Shown: positions 24,985 to 34,688, counted from the first letter of the stretch. The stretch: 64,000 bases of DNA from Luteimonas sp. BLCC-B24 (GCF_028550595.1 NZ_JAQQGN010000002.1:1-64000); one strand, 5' to 3'. A program made the numbers and translations. Notes: generated by a model from the sequence alone, not told the origin.

Positions 24985-25959
24985 TCAGCGCGAGACCGCC
25001 CAGCCGACGAGCGCCAGCACGAACAGCACGCCGAGCGCCAGCAGTACGCCGGTGATCGCCAGCACCACCACGGTCACCGTGCCCAGCTCGCGGCGCTGCA
25101 GCTCCGGCGTGGCGGTGAAGGCCCATTTGTCGACCACGAGCGTGTCGCAGATCATGTCGTGCAAGGCCTGCTTGCGATCGGTGAACGCGGCCATCAGGAA
25201 GCCGATACCGAGGATCAGGCCGCTGAGGATCGTCGCGACATAGCGGCCGATCGCACGCGCCAGCGAAATGCGCTCGCCGTTCAGGCGGACCACCTTGATG
25301 CCCACGGCCATCTTGCCCGGCGTGGCCATCGAGTGCGAGGCGTGGAACCAGGCGTAGTAGGCGGCCGTGAGCACGATCGACAGCAGGTTCGCCGCCAGCT
25401 GGATGACCACCAGGGTCATCTCGCTGAAGGCCCCGCTCACCGCCAGCAGGCCGCCGATCACGCCGCCCACCAGGCCGACGACCAGCGTGCCCGCCACGCC
25501 GACGATCAGGCTGTCGATGACGTAGGCCGCCACGCGCTTCAGAAACCCGGCGTAGACGACGTCGCCGCCGTGGACCACGCGATCGGGACGCTCGACCGGC
25601 GCGACCGGCGGCGCATAGGGCGAGCTCGCCGCGTGGCCGAAGACCGGCGCGGGGGCGGCGTCGCGTTCGGTCAGCGGGCGCCAGGAATCGGCGCCCTCGG
25701 ACGCTGGGGCGGCCTCGTCGACCGGCGGGACGGCGGGTTCGGCCGGTTCCAGCGACCACGCCTCCGGGGGCGGCACGGCCGGGCCGGCGGCCTCCAGCTC
25801 GTGGGCGAGCTCACGCAAGGGACGCCAGTCGACCAGGCCATCGCGCCATACCAGGGAGGTGTCCTGGATCTGCCCGGCGCGGTACAGGCGCAGCAGCGTG
25901 TCGGACGGGACGGGCCCCTGTCGGGCGTTGAAGGCGTCGGCGTAGTACCAGTCGGTCAT
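24985..25959 (-). CDS. GYF_2 plus RDD family membrane protein
   Basis: A 324-residue protein. Residues 1-55 form a GYF_2 (DUF4339) domain: WYYADAFNARQGPV and SLVWRDGLVDWRPL. A Pro/Glu-rich linker follows (about 60-130). The rest is an RDD domain with the typical FLKRVAAYVIDSLIVG first helix, further helices, HSMATPGKMAVGIKVVRLNG, and RKQALHDMICDTLVV, plus an extra C-terminal helix. RDD proteins are poorly understood membrane proteins, some tied to ion transport. Its neighbour at 26001 shares the N-terminal domain, so a local duplication of GYF_2 is likely. No good ribosome site is visible at this start. Confidence 0.85.
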   Translation of the reverse strand: MTDWYYADAFNARQGPVPSDTLLRLYRAGQIQDTSLVWRDGLVDWRPLRELAHELEAAGPAVPPPEAWSLEPAEPAVPPVDEAAPASEGADSWRPLTERDAAPAPVFGHAASSPYAPPVAPVERPDRVVHGGDVVYAGFLKRVAAYVIDSLIVGVAGTLVVGLVGGVIGGLLAVSGAFSEMTLVVIQLAANLLSIVLTAAYYAWFHASHSMATPGKMAVGIKVVRLNGERISLARAIGRYVATILSGLILGIGFLMAAFTDRKQALHDMICDTLVVDKWAFTATPELQRRELGTVTVVVLAITGVLLALGVLFVLALVGWAVSR

Positions 25960-26000
25960 CGGGAGGATCCGGTTGCGGAAATCGGTCGGGGCGCGGCGTG

Positions 26001-26705
26001 TCAGTGCCGGCAGTACGCGGGGATCAGGCGTTCGGGCGCGTCGCCCCGGCAGCGCCAACCGCCCTGGTCGATGATCGACAGGGCCAGACGGGTGCCGTCG
26101 ATGCGCGCATCGCCGAGGTCGCCGAAACGCAGATGGACGACGCAGTCGCCGGCCACGGGATCGCGGGCCACGCGGGCCGAAGCGATCGCGGGGTCGGCAC
26201 GGAGTGCGGCGAGGGCCGCGGCGACGTCGCCGGCAGACCTGCCGCCAACATCGTGCGGCGCATCGTCGGGCGTGGGGCAGTGGCCCTCCGCCACCGACTG
26301 CGCCACCGCGGCCTTCAGCGGCTCGGCCGCCGCCAGCGCCACGGCGATCCGGCTGCGCAGGGTGTAGTCGTTGTAGGCCGGGATGGCGATCGCCGCCAGG
26401 ACCGCGAGCAGCGGCACCGCCACGACCGCCAGACCGGCGAGGACGATCACCGCAACCCAGGCGCCGTGCAGGCCGCGGCGCGCGGGAGGCAGGGCCGGGC
26501 TGCCGGGCAACGGCGGCGGCGCGCCTGCGACTGCGATGCCGAGTCCGGCGGCCACCGCGGCGAACGGGCGCCAGTCGCCCAGGCCCTCGCGCCACACGGG
26601 CGTGTCGGCGCGGACCACACCCTGCTGATGCGCACGCACCAGCGCATCGCGCGAAAGCGGGCCGTGCCGATGCGGCCCGGCGGCGTAGTACCACGACTGT
26701 GTCAT
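26001..26705 (-). CDS. GYF_2 domain protein with pilin-like segment
   Basis: A 234-residue protein whose N-terminus (SWYYAAGPHRHGPLSRDALV ... PVWREGLGDWRPF) is a GYF_2 domain like that of the adjacent RDD protein. A Pro-rich spacer leads to one hydrophobic helix (about 80-110) followed by AIAIPAYNDYTLRSRIAVALAAAEPLK, which strongly resembles the N-terminal helix of type IV pilins. The C-terminal part has two cysteines that may form a disulfide, as in minor pilins. It lacks the pilin leader peptide, so it is unlikely to be processed as a pilin. Function unknown. An AGGACA ribosome site precedes the ATG. Confidence 0.75.
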   Translation of the reverse strand: MTQSWYYAAGPHRHGPLSRDALVRAHQQGVVRADTPVWREGLGDWRPFAAVAAGLGIAVAGAPPPLPGSPALPPARRGLHGAWVAVIVLAGLAVVAVPLLAVLAAIAIPAYNDYTLRSRIAVALAAAEPLKAAVAQSVAEGHCPTPDDAPHDVGGRSAGDVAAALAALRADPAIASARVARDPVAGDCVVHLRFGDLGDARIDGTRLALSIIDQGGWRCRGDAPERLIPAYCRH

Positions 26706-26815
26706 CGGATGTCCTGTCCTGCCGATCCGTCCTCGGCCGTGCATGCGGTTGAGCGGATGCGCGGCGGCCCCTGCCATTCATCCTAGCGGTTCGGAGGGGA
26801 AACGACGCACGCCGC

Positions 26816-26843
26816 GCAACAAAAAGGCGCCGTCGAGGCGCCT
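26816..26843 (-). terminator. Rho-independent terminator after smg
   Basis: Read on the minus strand, AGGCGCC pairs with GGCGCCT around a 5-nt loop and is followed by TTTTTGTTG. It lies 25 nt after the smg stop and should end the dprA-smg transcript. Confidence 0.85.
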
Positions 26844-26867
26844 GTTCGTTCGCGGTGTCCGGGCGGC

Positions 26868-27341
26868 TCAGTGCACCGGCTCGGGCTCGTCGATGAACAT
26901 CTGGGTTTCCATCCACGCATAGGCCGCCTCGCTGCCGGGCTGGTTGAACAGCACCATCAGCACCACCCATTTCAGGTCGTCGAGGTCCAGCTCGTCCTGG
27001 TCGAGCGCCATCGCGCGGTCGAGCACCAGCTCGCGCTGGTCGCCGTCCAGCACGCCGTGCTGCTCGAGAAACAGCAGGAACCCCCGGCATTCGACATCCA
27101 GACGGTCGAGTTCCGGGCCGGCGTAGATCCGGGTCGGGCCGTCGGCGCGCACGGCGGGCAGGGCGGGACGCTGGTCGGCCAGTGCATCCAGCCAGTCGAA
27201 CGCCTTGCTGACCTCGGCGGGGCTGAAACCGGCCTGGAGCAGGCCGCTCTGGAGCGAATCCCGGTCGCGCGCGAGATCCGCATCCTCGGTGAAATAGTGT
27301 TCGAACAGGTAGAGCAGGACATCCAGGATGCTTTCTTTCAT
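26868..27341 (-). CDS. smg: Smg family protein (DUF494)
   Basis: A 157-residue cytosolic protein with the family opening [17 protein letters not shown] and the C-terminal [23 protein letters not shown]. The family is conserved next to dprA and topA in gammaproteobacteria; its role is not established. A strong GGGGGAA ribosome site precedes the ATG. It follows dprA by 32 nt and ends at a clear terminator. Confidence 0.93.
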   Translation of the reverse strand: MKESILDVLLYLFEHYFTEDADLARDRDSLQSGLLQAGFSPAEVSKAFDWLDALADQRPALPAVRADGPTRIYAGPELDRLDVECRGFLLFLEQHGVLDGDQRELVLDRAMALDQDELDLDDLKWVVLMVLFNQPGSEAAYAWMETQMFIDEPEPVH

Positions 27342-27373
27342 TTCCCCCGGCCTGCGCCCTCGGGCGCGGTGTG

Positions 27374-28519
27374 TCAGGACTTGCGGCAATACCGACCGTG
27401 TGCGGTTTCGACACGTCCATCCAGCTCCATGACCAGCAGCATGGCCGACACACGGGCCACCGTCAATCCGCTACGGGCCACGAGGTCGTCCATACTGCTT
27501 GGGTCGAAAGCCAGGGCGTTCCACAACCGGTTGTAGTCGGGGTCGGGGGCTGCGGCGGGCTGGGGGCTGGGGGAATCGGGCGTGCCGGCGTCCTGGATGG
27601 GGGCGCCGAGGCGGGTGCGCAAGGCGCCGGCCAGCGATGCCGCGAGCGGGCCCAGGGCGGCGGTCACCTCCTCGGGCGCCTCCACCAGCTGGGCGCCCTC
27701 GCGCAGCAGCCGGTGGCAGCCCCGGGCCATCGGGTTGTGGATGGATCCCGGGATGGCGAAGACCTCGCGGCCCGATTCGGCAGCCAGGCGTGCGGTGATC
27801 AGCGCGCCCGAGCGATACGCGGCCTCGACCACGAGGGTGCCCAGCGTCAGGCCGGCGACGATGCGATTCCGGCTGGGAAACTGCTCGCGCCGGGCCGGCG
27901 TGCCGGGCGGGTACTCGCTGACCACGGCGCCCTCGGCCGCCAGCCGGCCGTGCAGGCGGGTGTTGCTGCGCGGGTAGGGGATGTCGATGCCGCTGCCCAG
28001 GACCGCGACCGTGGCGCCGCCGATGCCGAGCGTGGCCTCGTGTGCGGCCGCATCGATGCCGCTGGCCAGGCCGCTGACGACGGCCAGGCCGTTCGAGGCG
28101 AAGTGCCGGGCGAACTGGGATGCGTTGTCGCGGCCGCCGGCCGTCGGCGCCCGGCTGCCGACGATGGCGATGCCGGGCTGCCAGAGCAGCAGCGGATCGC
28201 CCTCGACGAACAGCGCCAGCGGCGGACTGGGCGCGCGACGCAGCAGGTCGGGATAGTCCGGGTCGTGCCAGCCGATCAGGTGACGCCGCGGCCCGGCTTC
28301 GAGCCAGTGCCGGCTGCGGTCGACGGCCGCGTCCGGTGCGCGCAGGGCGGCGCACTGGGCGTCGTCGAGGCCGGCGGCGCGCCAGGTCGCAGGACCCGCG
28401 TCCAGGGCCGCCTGCGGGCTGCGGGTGGTCTCCAGCAGGCCGCGGCGCGGGCCGGCGGCACCGCCGGCGTGGATCAAAGTCAGCAGGGCGCGGTGGGTGG
28501 CATCGGATCGGTCGGGCAT
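27374..28519 (-). CDS. dprA: DNA processing protein DprA
   Basis: A 381-residue protein that loads RecA onto incoming single-stranded DNA during natural transformation. It has an N-terminal helical region, the Rossmann-like DprA domain ([108 protein letters not shown]), and a C-terminal winged-helix segment (about 325-378) separated by a Pro/Ala linker. This is the usual proteobacterial place, between the LysM gene and smg. Confidence 0.95.
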   Translation of the reverse strand: MPDRSDATHRALLTLIHAGGAAGPRRGLLETTRSPQAALDAGPATWRAAGLDDAQCAALRAPDAAVDRSRHWLEAGPRRHLIGWHDPDYPDLLRRAPSPPLALFVEGDPLLLWQPGIAIVGSRAPTAGGRDNASQFARHFASNGLAVVSGLASGIDAAAHEATLGIGGATVAVLGSGIDIPYPRSNTRLHGRLAAEGAVVSEYPPGTPARREQFPSRNRIVAGLTLGTLVVEAAYRSGALITARLAAESGREVFAIPGSIHNPMARGCHRLLREGAQLVEAPEEVTAALGPLAASLAGALRTRLGAPIQDAGTPDSPSPQPAAAPDPDYNRLWNALAFDPSSMDDLVARSGLTVARVSAMLLVMELDGRVETAHGRYCRKS

Positions 28520-28607
28520 CCGGCGAGGCTAGGGAGCGCGCACGCGGCCGGACAGTCGGCGTCGCGACTCCGGCCGCGTAGGAATAGCCCGGCGACCGGC
28601 GCGGGCC

Positions 28608-28638
28608 GCAGACGAAAACGGCGCCCGAGGGCGCCGTT
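28608..28638 (-). terminator. Rho-independent terminator after LysM gene
   Basis: A 9-bp stem (28617-28625 with 28630-28638) closes on a CGAG/CTCG tetraloop. On the minus strand it is followed by a short T-rich run (TTTTCGTC). It lies 41 nt after the LysM stop and separates that gene from dprA. Confidence 0.8.
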
Positions 28639-28679
28639 GTGTTCGAAGGTCCCGCGTGCGCGACGTCGCCGCGCGTCCC

Positions 28680-29837
28680 TCAGTACGGGGCGTCCGGATG
28701 CTTGAGGCGGTAGCCGGTCTGCACCGGCTTGGTGCCTTCCATGACCAGCGCGTAGCTGACGAAGTCGAAGGTCAGGAACACCATCGCGTGCGCGGCGTAC
28801 TCGTCGGGCATGCGCTCGCGGCGGCTGCCGGCGTTCGGCGCATCGGTGATCCGCGAGGTGTTCGGATGACGCACGCGGTCGACGACGTGCGGGCCTTCGC
28901 GCCACACCGAGAACACCGTGCCGTTGTCGACACCGTTCTGGTGACCGGCCGAGATCGCGATGACGTCGCGCGGACCGCCGGTGATCAGGGCGTCGGCCAC
29001 CGCCAGCACCTGCGGGTCGGCCGCGATCGCGTCGGCGCTCGGCGGATGCGGGAAGAACTGCAGGTCGTAGGGCTGCGGGTTCACCGGCACCAGGCGGTCG
29101 CCCGGACGGGCTTCGAAGCCGTCGTTGTCGAGCGTCAGCGTGGTCATCGCGCTGTCCGGCGTCGGGCCGCGCACCACCGTGGCCACGCCCATCTGCACCA
29201 TTTCGTAGCCGAGGAACGCGTCCTGGCCCCGCAGGCGCGGCGTCACCTGGCCCCAGAGGTGGCTTTCACCGGGAATGCGCTTGCCGCGGAAATCGAGGTC
29301 ACGCGAGCGACGGGCGCCGTAGAACTCGGTCGCCGCGCGCTGCACCGCATAGCGCTCGCCCGGCTGGGCGGCCTCGAGGCCGGTGACGTAGATGTCGCGG
29401 TCGACACTGCCGCGCAGGCGCGTGTCCTCGGCCGACACCACGTACGGCAGCTGCTCGAAATCGAACACCACGCGGCGGTTCTTCAGGAACGGCTCGATGT
29501 CCGACAGCGAGATCGCGTTGATCGGCGCCTCGGTCGGCGCGCGCGGGCCGGGCTGCATGGTCACACGATTGAGATAGGCCAGGCTGATGACGTCGCCCGG
29601 ATAGATCAGATGCGGATTCGCGATCTGCGGATTGGCCTGCCAGATCTCGGGCCACAGCCAGGGCCGGTCGAGGAACCGCCCGGCGATCCCCCACAGCGTG
29701 TCCCCGCGGACGACGACGTAGGTCTCGGGATGGTCGCCGCGCATCTGTTGCGCGGCCGCGTATGTGGTGACGGTCAGCAGCGCGACGGCGCAAACCGTGC
29801 GAAGCGACCTTGAAAGGCGCTGAAGCCTGCCGGCCAT
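28680..29837 (-). CDS. LysM domain envelope protein
   Basis: A 385-residue exported protein: signal peptide (about 1-30), then one LysM domain (about 38-90, TYVVVRGDTLWGIAGRFLDRPWLWPEIWQANPQI) that should bind peptidoglycan, then a long region without a recognised fold. The gene is conserved upstream of dprA in gammaproteobacteria and divergent from def. GGGGAGC lies 7 nt before the start. A TATATT box on the minus strand near 29877 may be the -10 of its promoter. Confidence 0.9.
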   Translation of the reverse strand: MAGRLQRLSRSLRTVCAVALLTVTTYAAAQQMRGDHPETYVVVRGDTLWGIAGRFLDRPWLWPEIWQANPQIANPHLIYPGDVISLAYLNRVTMQPGPRAPTEAPINAISLSDIEPFLKNRRVVFDFEQLPYVVSAEDTRLRGSVDRDIYVTGLEAAQPGERYAVQRAATEFYGARRSRDLDFRGKRIPGESHLWGQVTPRLRGQDAFLGYEMVQMGVATVVRGPTPDSAMTTLTLDNDGFEARPGDRLVPVNPQPYDLQFFPHPPSADAIAADPQVLAVADALITGGPRDVIAISAGHQNGVDNGTVFSVWREGPHVVDRVRHPNTSRITDAPNAGSRRERMPDEYAAHAMVFLTFDFVSYALVMEGTKPVQTGYRLKHPDAPY

Positions 29838-29971
29838 CCTGTTGCTCCCCTTAGAGTTTTCCCCGTGCAGCGGCGCAATATAGCCTGAAACCCTCGCGCC
29901 GACGCAAGTACGCGGCACGCTACAATGCCGCCCCGCCTTCACGGCTGTGACCGCTTTCGCTGTTCGACGCC

Positions 29972-30487
29972 ATGTCCCTGCTTCCGATTCTCGAATATCC
30001 CGACGCCGCCCTGCGCAGGACCGCGGCCCCGGTCGCCGCCGAACGCTTCGCCGATCCCGCGTTCCAGCGCCTGCTCGACGACATGTTCCAGACCATGTAC
30101 GAGGCCCCCGGGATCGGCCTGGCGTCCACCCAGGTGGACGTGTTCGAGCGCTTCATGGTGATCGACGTCAGCGAGACCCGCGACCAGCCGCTGGTGTTCG
30201 TCAACCCGACGATCCGCGAGCGCTCGGCCGACCTGCGGGTGCACACCGAAGGCTGCCTGTCGATTCCGGGCGTCTTCGCCGATGTGACCCGCGCCGACGG
30301 CATCGTCGTCGAGGCCTTCGACCGGCACGGCGCCCGGTTCGAACTGAGCGTCGACGGCCTGCTGGCGACCTGCGTGCAGCACGAGCTGGACCACCTCGAC
30401 GGCAAGCTGTTCATCGACTACCTCTCGCCGCTCAAGCGCGACCGCGCGCTGAAGAAGCTCGAGAAGTTGAGGAAGAACCGGGAGTAG
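29972..30487 (+). CDS. def: Peptide deformylase
   Basis: Removes the formyl group from nascent polypeptides using a metal ion. The 171 residues carry all three motifs: GIGLASTQ (47-54, with Ser where Ala is common), EGCLS with Cys95, and QHELDH with H137, E138 and H141. The C-terminus is Lys/Arg-rich, as in E. coli, for ribosome contact. TACAAT at 29921-29926 is a likely -10 box. It is the first gene of def-fmt-rsmB. Confidence 0.97.
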   Translation: MSLLPILEYPDAALRRTAAPVAAERFADPAFQRLLDDMFQTMYEAPGIGLASTQVDVFERFMVIDVSETRDQPLVFVNPTIRERSADLRVHTEGCLSIPGVFADVTRADGIVVEAFDRHGARFELSVDGLLATCVQHELDHLDGKLFIDYLSPLKRDRALKKLEKLRKNRE

Positions 30488-30493
30488 GCGGCC

Positions 30494-30621
30494 GGGATTC
30501 GGGATTCGGGATTGGGGATTCGAAACGGCGGTGCTGGTGCCCGGATCCACGGCTCGCATCCGGACCCCTCCGCTCGCCTCGGCCCGCTCTCTCGAATCCC
30601 CAATCCCGAATCCCGAATCCC
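30494..30621. repeat. Perfect 29-bp inverted repeats in def-fmt spacer
   Basis: Arms 30494-30522 and 30593-30621 are exact reverse complements over 29 bases and consist of GGGATTCGGGATTCGG-type words. They enclose 70 nt. The right arm stops 4 nt before the fmt ATG, so the usual ribosome-site position is occupied by pyrimidine-rich repeat sequence. The layout equals the element in gltBD. Confidence 0.9.
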
Positions 30622-30625
30622 CACC

Positions 30626-31552
30626 ATGAGAATCGTCTTCGCCGGCACGCCCGAGTTCGCCGTGCCCTCGCTGCTGGCTGCCGATGCGCGCAACGAGGTG
30701 GTCGCGGTCTACACCCAGCCCGATCGACCCGCCGGCCGCGGCCGCGCACTGACCGCCTCGCCGGTCAAGCAGGCCGCGCTGGAACGCGGCCTCGCGGTAC
30801 GTCAGCCCGAAACGCTGAAAGGGGCCGACGTGCAGGATGCGTTGCGTGCGCTGGCGCCGGACCTGATGGTCGTCGTCGCCTACGGGCTGCTGTTGCCGCA
30901 GGCGGTGCTCGACATCCCGACGTTCGGCTGCTGGAACGTCCACGCCTCGCTGCTGCCGCGCTGGCGCGGCGCGGCGCCGATCCAGCGCGCCATCCAGGCC
31001 GGTGATACCCAGACCGGCGTCTGCCTGATGCAGATGGAGAAAGGGCTCGACACCGGTCCGGTGCTGCTGCGCGAGGCCACGCCGATCACGGCGACGGATA
31101 CCGGCGGCACGCTGCACGACCGCCTCGCCGGCATGGGTGCACAGGTGCTGGCCGACGGTCTGGGCCTGCTGCGCGCCGGCATGCGTCCGCTGGCCGAGCC
31201 CCAGGACGAGGCCGGCGCCACCTATGCGCGCAAGCTGGAGAAGGCCGAAGCGCGTCTGGACTGGTCGCGGCCGGCGCGCGAACTGGCCGATACGGTGCGC
31301 GCGTTCGACCCCTGGCCCGTGGCCGAGGCCGAGGTCGCCGGCGAGCGGCTGCGCATCCATGCCGCGAGCCCCCTGGCGCTGGCGCACGGACAGGCCCCGG
31401 GCACGGTGCTGTTCGCCGGGCGCAACGGGATCGACGTCGCCTGTGGCGACGGCGCACTGCGGCTGCAGCGCGTGCAGCGCGCCGGCGGCCGGGCGATCGA
31501 CGTCGCCGACTACCTCAACGCGCGCAGCGATCTGCGCAGCGCGGGCGCCTGA
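30626..31552 (+). CDS. fmt: Methionyl-tRNA formyltransferase
   Basis: Formylates initiator Met-tRNA using 10-formyltetrahydrofolate. The 308 residues begin [14 protein letters not shown]. The catalytic set N104, H106 ([15 protein letters not shown]) and D142 ([10 protein letters not shown]) is present. The C-terminal domain (about 205-300) is the tRNA-binding oligonucleotide-binding fold. The ATG lacks a Shine-Dalgarno sequence because it abuts a repeat arm; the frame continues upstream only through that repeat. Confidence 0.97.
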   Translation: MRIVFAGTPEFAVPSLLAADARNEVVAVYTQPDRPAGRGRALTASPVKQAALERGLAVRQPETLKGADVQDALRALAPDLMVVVAYGLLLPQAVLDIPTFGCWNVHASLLPRWRGAAPIQRAIQAGDTQTGVCLMQMEKGLDTGPVLLREATPITATDTGGTLHDRLAGMGAQVLADGLGLLRAGMRPLAEPQDEAGATYARKLEKAEARLDWSRPARELADTVRAFDPWPVAEAEVAGERLRIHAASPLALAHGQAPGTVLFAGRNGIDVACGDGALRLQRVQRAGGRAIDVADYLNARSDLRSAGA

Positions 31553-31553
31553 C

Positions 31554-32849
31554 GTGGATCACGGCGCACAGGCCCGGCTGGTCGCCGCACGCGTCATCGA
31601 CGCGGTGCTGCATCACGGGCGCTCGCTGAAGGCCGAACTCGCAGCCGCGCTGGCCGGCATCGGCGACGTGCGCGACCGCGCCCTGGTCGAGGCGATGGCG
31701 TTCGCCGCGATCCGGCACCACGGCCGCTATGCCGCCGCGCTGTCGCGCTGGATGCCGCGGCCGCCCGGCGCGCGCGATGCGCCGTTGCGCGCGCTGCTCT
31801 ACGCCGGCTTCGCCCAGCTCGATCCGATGGGCCTGCCGGCGCACGCCGCGCTCAACGCCACCGTGGACGCGGCGCGTCTGCTCGGCCGCGCACACCAGGC
31901 CAATCTGGTGAACGCGCTGCTGCGGCGGGCGCAGAAGGACGGCCTGCCGTCCGGATCCGCCGAGGCCGCGTGGCCGGCGTGGCTGCTCGCCGAAGTGCGC
32001 GCCGACTGGCCCCGCGATGCCGACGCCATCCTCACCGCCAGCGCCGCCGCGGCGCCGCAGTGGCTGCGGGTCAACGCGCGGCGCGGCACACGCGATGCCT
32101 ATTACACGCGACTGGTCCAGGCCGGCCTGCAGGCCGAGGTGCCGGACGCCATGCCCGAGGCCTTGCGCCTCGCCGCACCGGTGCCGGTGGATGCGCTGCC
32201 GGGCTTCGCCGACGGTGACGTGTCGATCCAGGACGGCGCCGCGCAACGCGTGGCCGACGCCCTGCGGCCCGCGTCCGGCGCGCGCGTGCTCGACGCCTGC
32301 GCCGCGCCGGGTGGCAAGAGCGCGCATCTGCTGGAACGCGATCCCGCGCGGCGCCTGCTGGCGATCGACATCGCCGCGCCGCGTGTCGCGCGCATCGAGC
32401 AGACCTTCGCGCGCCTGGGCATCGGCGCGCAGGCCCGGGTGCGCACCGCCGACGCGCTCGATCTCGCGCGCTGGTGGGACGGCGCGCCGTTCGATGCCGT
32501 GCTGCTGGACGCGCCGTGCTCGGCCACCGGGATCGTGCGCCGCCAGCCCGACGTGCTGCTGCACCGCCGGCCGAAGGATCTCGATGCGCTGGTCGCACTG
32601 CAGGCGCAGTTGCTCGATGCGCTGGCGACGGTGCTCGCACCCGGCGGCGTGCTGCTGTATGCCACGTGTTCGATCCTGCGGCGTGAGAACGCCGCGCAGG
32701 TGGAGGCCTTCCTCGCGCGCCATCCTGCGTTCGCGCTCGAACCGCTCGATGCCCGCTTCGGCCGTGACACCGGCGCCGGTCACCAGCGCCTGCCGGGCGA
32801 GGACGGCATGGACGGCTTTTTCTACGCCCGCCTGGTCCGCGCGCGATAG
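31554..32849 (+). CDS. rsmB: 16S rRNA m5C967 methyltransferase
   Basis: Methylates C967 of 16S rRNA using S-adenosylmethionine. The GTG start one base after the fmt stop gives 431 residues, in line with 429 in E. coli. The N-terminal NusB-like domain (about 5-140) precedes the methyltransferase domain with DACAAPGGKSAHLLE, the DAPCSATGIVRRQPD catalytic segment and LLYATCSILRREN. The two cysteines of the RNA m5C methyltransferase mechanism are both present. Confidence 0.95.
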   Translation: MDHGAQARLVAARVIDAVLHHGRSLKAELAAALAGIGDVRDRALVEAMAFAAIRHHGRYAAALSRWMPRPPGARDAPLRALLYAGFAQLDPMGLPAHAALNATVDAARLLGRAHQANLVNALLRRAQKDGLPSGSAEAAWPAWLLAEVRADWPRDADAILTASAAAAPQWLRVNARRGTRDAYYTRLVQAGLQAEVPDAMPEALRLAAPVPVDALPGFADGDVSIQDGAAQRVADALRPASGARVLDACAAPGGKSAHLLERDPARRLLAIDIAAPRVARIEQTFARLGIGAQARVRTADALDLARWWDGAPFDAVLLDAPCSATGIVRRQPDVLLHRRPKDLDALVALQAQLLDALATVLAPGGVLLYATCSILRRENAAQVEAFLARHPAFALEPLDARFGRDTGAGHQRLPGEDGMDGFFYARLVRAR

Positions 32850-32882
32850 GGGCGCCCCGCGGGCGCGGGTAGAATCACGACC

Positions 32883-33716
32883 ATGTCGACGCCCGCCGCC
32901 AGCCTGATCATCAGCGCCTACAACAACGCCGACTGGCTGCAGCGGTGCCTGTGGGGCTATGCGCATCAGGACCGCACCGACTTCGAGGTCATCGTGACCG
33001 ATGACGGGTCGGGCCCGGCCCTGGCCGCACTGCTCGAGCGCATGGCGGCGTCGTTGCCGTTCCCGGTGCGCCACGTCTGGCACGAGGATGCGGGCTTCCG
33101 CAAATGCACCATCCTCAACCGGGGCATCGAACAGGCGCGCAGCGACTATCTGATTTTCTCCGACGGCGACTGCGTGCCGCGCGCGGATTTCGTCAGCCAG
33201 CATCTGCGCCTGCGCGAGCCCGGGCGGTATCTGGGGGGCGGCTATTGCAAGCTGCCGATGGACGTCAGCCTGAAGATCGACGAGGACGTCATCGCGCGCG
33301 GCCTGCACACCGATCTCGACTGGCTCAAGGCCCAGGGCCTGCCGCGCAAGAAGCGCTCATTGAAACTCTGGGCGCGCCCGGGCTGGCGCGAGCGCCTGCT
33401 CAATGCGACGACGCCGACACCGCCGCGCTGGGCCGGCAACAACGCCTCGGGCTGGAAGGCCGACCTCGTGCGTGTCAACGGCTTCGACGAGCGCATGAGT
33501 TACGGCGGCGAGGATCTCGAACTCGGCGAGCGGCTCGCCAATGCCGGCGTCACCGGCAAGCAGATCCGGTTCTCGGCGGTGTGCATCCATCTCGATCACG
33601 CGCGTGGCTATGTGAAGCCCGAGATGAAGGCCGCCAACCAGGCTATACGCGATGCGGTGAAGGCCGGACGCCTGACCTGGACCGAGTACGGACTGGTGCA
33701 CGGGCCGAGGGCCTGA
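32883..33716 (+). CDS. Family 2 glycosyltransferase, 7C type
   Basis: A 277-residue GT-A enzyme with the nucleotide-binding DDGSG motif (about 40), SDGDC as the DxD metal motif (about 93), and a C-terminal GWKADLVRVNGFDERMSYGGEDLELGERL segment typical of the galactosyltransferase C-terminal (Glyco_transf_7C) group. No membrane helix is present. It probably adds a sugar to a lipopolysaccharide or other surface glycan. It starts 33 nt after rsmB. Confidence 0.85.
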   Translation: MSTPAASLIISAYNNADWLQRCLWGYAHQDRTDFEVIVTDDGSGPALAALLERMAASLPFPVRHVWHEDAGFRKCTILNRGIEQARSDYLIFSDGDCVPRADFVSQHLRLREPGRYLGGGYCKLPMDVSLKIDEDVIARGLHTDLDWLKAQGLPRKKRSLKLWARPGWRERLLNATTPTPPRWAGNNASGWKADLVRVNGFDERMSYGGEDLELGERLANAGVTGKQIRFSAVCIHLDHARGYVKPEMKAANQAIRDAVKAGRLTWTEYGLVHGPRA

Positions 33717-33771
33717 GGGCGAGCCAAGGGGCAGCGCGCGCGTGCGCATGATGTGGCGTCGGGGAGGCCCT

Positions 33772-33794
33772 TCGCGCGCACGCGCGCTCCTGCG
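33772..33794. repeat. Single REP sequence
   Basis: TCGCGCGCACGCGCGCTCCT plus GCG matches the left arm of the REP doublet at 576-598 at about 20 of 23 positions. A short fragment, GGCTCCTACGG, appears again near 33890. Confidence 0.5.
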
Positions 33795-33923
33795 GTGTGC
33801 GCGCGCAGATCGCGCAGGTCGTTCCGCGCGGCGTTTGCGTCGTCGGCCGGTCGACGGGGCGGGGCCAGCTGACGCACAGCGCGCGGTCTGGGCTCCTACG
33901 GATGCCTCGAGCAGGCTGATCGC

Positions 33924-34688
33924 TCAGGACATCGCGCGCAGGCGACGGTATTTTTCCAGCACGTAAACGGCCTGCGCCCTGTGGAAGCGCCAGCCGGGCG
34001 CGCCGTCGAGCAACGCGCCGCGCAGCAGGTACTGCTTGAGCAGATAGGCGGCCGCGTGCAGCGGGCCGTCGAGCGCGTTGGCACGTTTGCCCGCGTCGCG
34101 CCGCTGCTCGGCCCACAGCGCGGCGTACTTCGACAGCTTGGCCACGTGTTCGGCATGGCTGCGCGAGGTGTCGTGCTCGAAGTCGGCGTCGAGCGTCGCG
34201 ATCGTTTTGCCTGCGAGATCCGGCCGTTCGTGCACCTGCGACGGCAGGTAGCGCCAGCCGGCGCGGACCAGCCGCTCCATCGGCTCGCCCCCGCGCAGGC
34301 GATGGCCGAGGAACCAGTTGCGGCGGGTCAGCAGCCAGGCGTCGGCGGTCTCGACGCGGCCCTGTGCGAACAGGGCGCGGATCTTGGTCTCGGTGCCCGG
34401 CGCCAGCCATTCGTCGGCGTCGAGCAGCAGCAGCCACGCGTGCGCAGCCAGCGTATTGGCGAAGGTCTTCTGCGCCGCGTAGCCCAGCCAGTCCTGGTGC
34501 ACGACGCGCGCGCCGTGGGCGGTGGCGACCGCGACGGTGTCGTCGGTCGAGCCGGAATCCACGACGATGATCTCCGCGCACAGGCCGCGCATCGAATCGA
34601 GGCAGCGGCCGATGCGGTCACCCTCGTTCTTCGTGATGACGACGCCGGAGATCGGCAGCGGGGCGGTGGCGGGTGCGGGCGTCGACAT
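33924..34688 (-). CDS. WaaE/KdtX-like family 2 glycosyltransferase
   Basis: A 254-residue enzyme with VVITKNEGDRIGRCLDSM, the donor motif VDSGSTDDTV, and LLLLDADEWL, followed by WFLGHRLRGGEPMERLVR and a C-terminal helix-rich region (HAAAYLLKQYLLRGALLDGAPGWRF). These are hallmarks of the WaaE/KdtX group that adds a glucose to the lipopolysaccharide inner core. Substrate assignment is by family only. It is convergent with the GT2 gene at 32883 and divergent from the one at 34779. Confidence 0.83.
   Translation of the reverse strand: MSTPAPATAPLPISGVVITKNEGDRIGRCLDSMRGLCAEIIVVDSGSTDDTVAVATAHGARVVHQDWLGYAAQKTFANTLAAHAWLLLLDADEWLAPGTETKIRALFAQGRVETADAWLLTRRNWFLGHRLRGGEPMERLVRAGWRYLPSQVHERPDLAGKTIATLDADFEHDTSRSHAEHVAKLSKYAALWAEQRRDAGKRANALDGPLHAAAYLLKQYLLRGALLDGAPGWRFHRAQAVYVLEKYRRLRAMS

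Noticed and set aside
26001-26705. Type IV pilin gene
   Set aside because: The pilin-like helix is preceded by a GYF_2 domain and a linker, not by a short leader with a Gly cleavage site, so it is not a normal prepilin.
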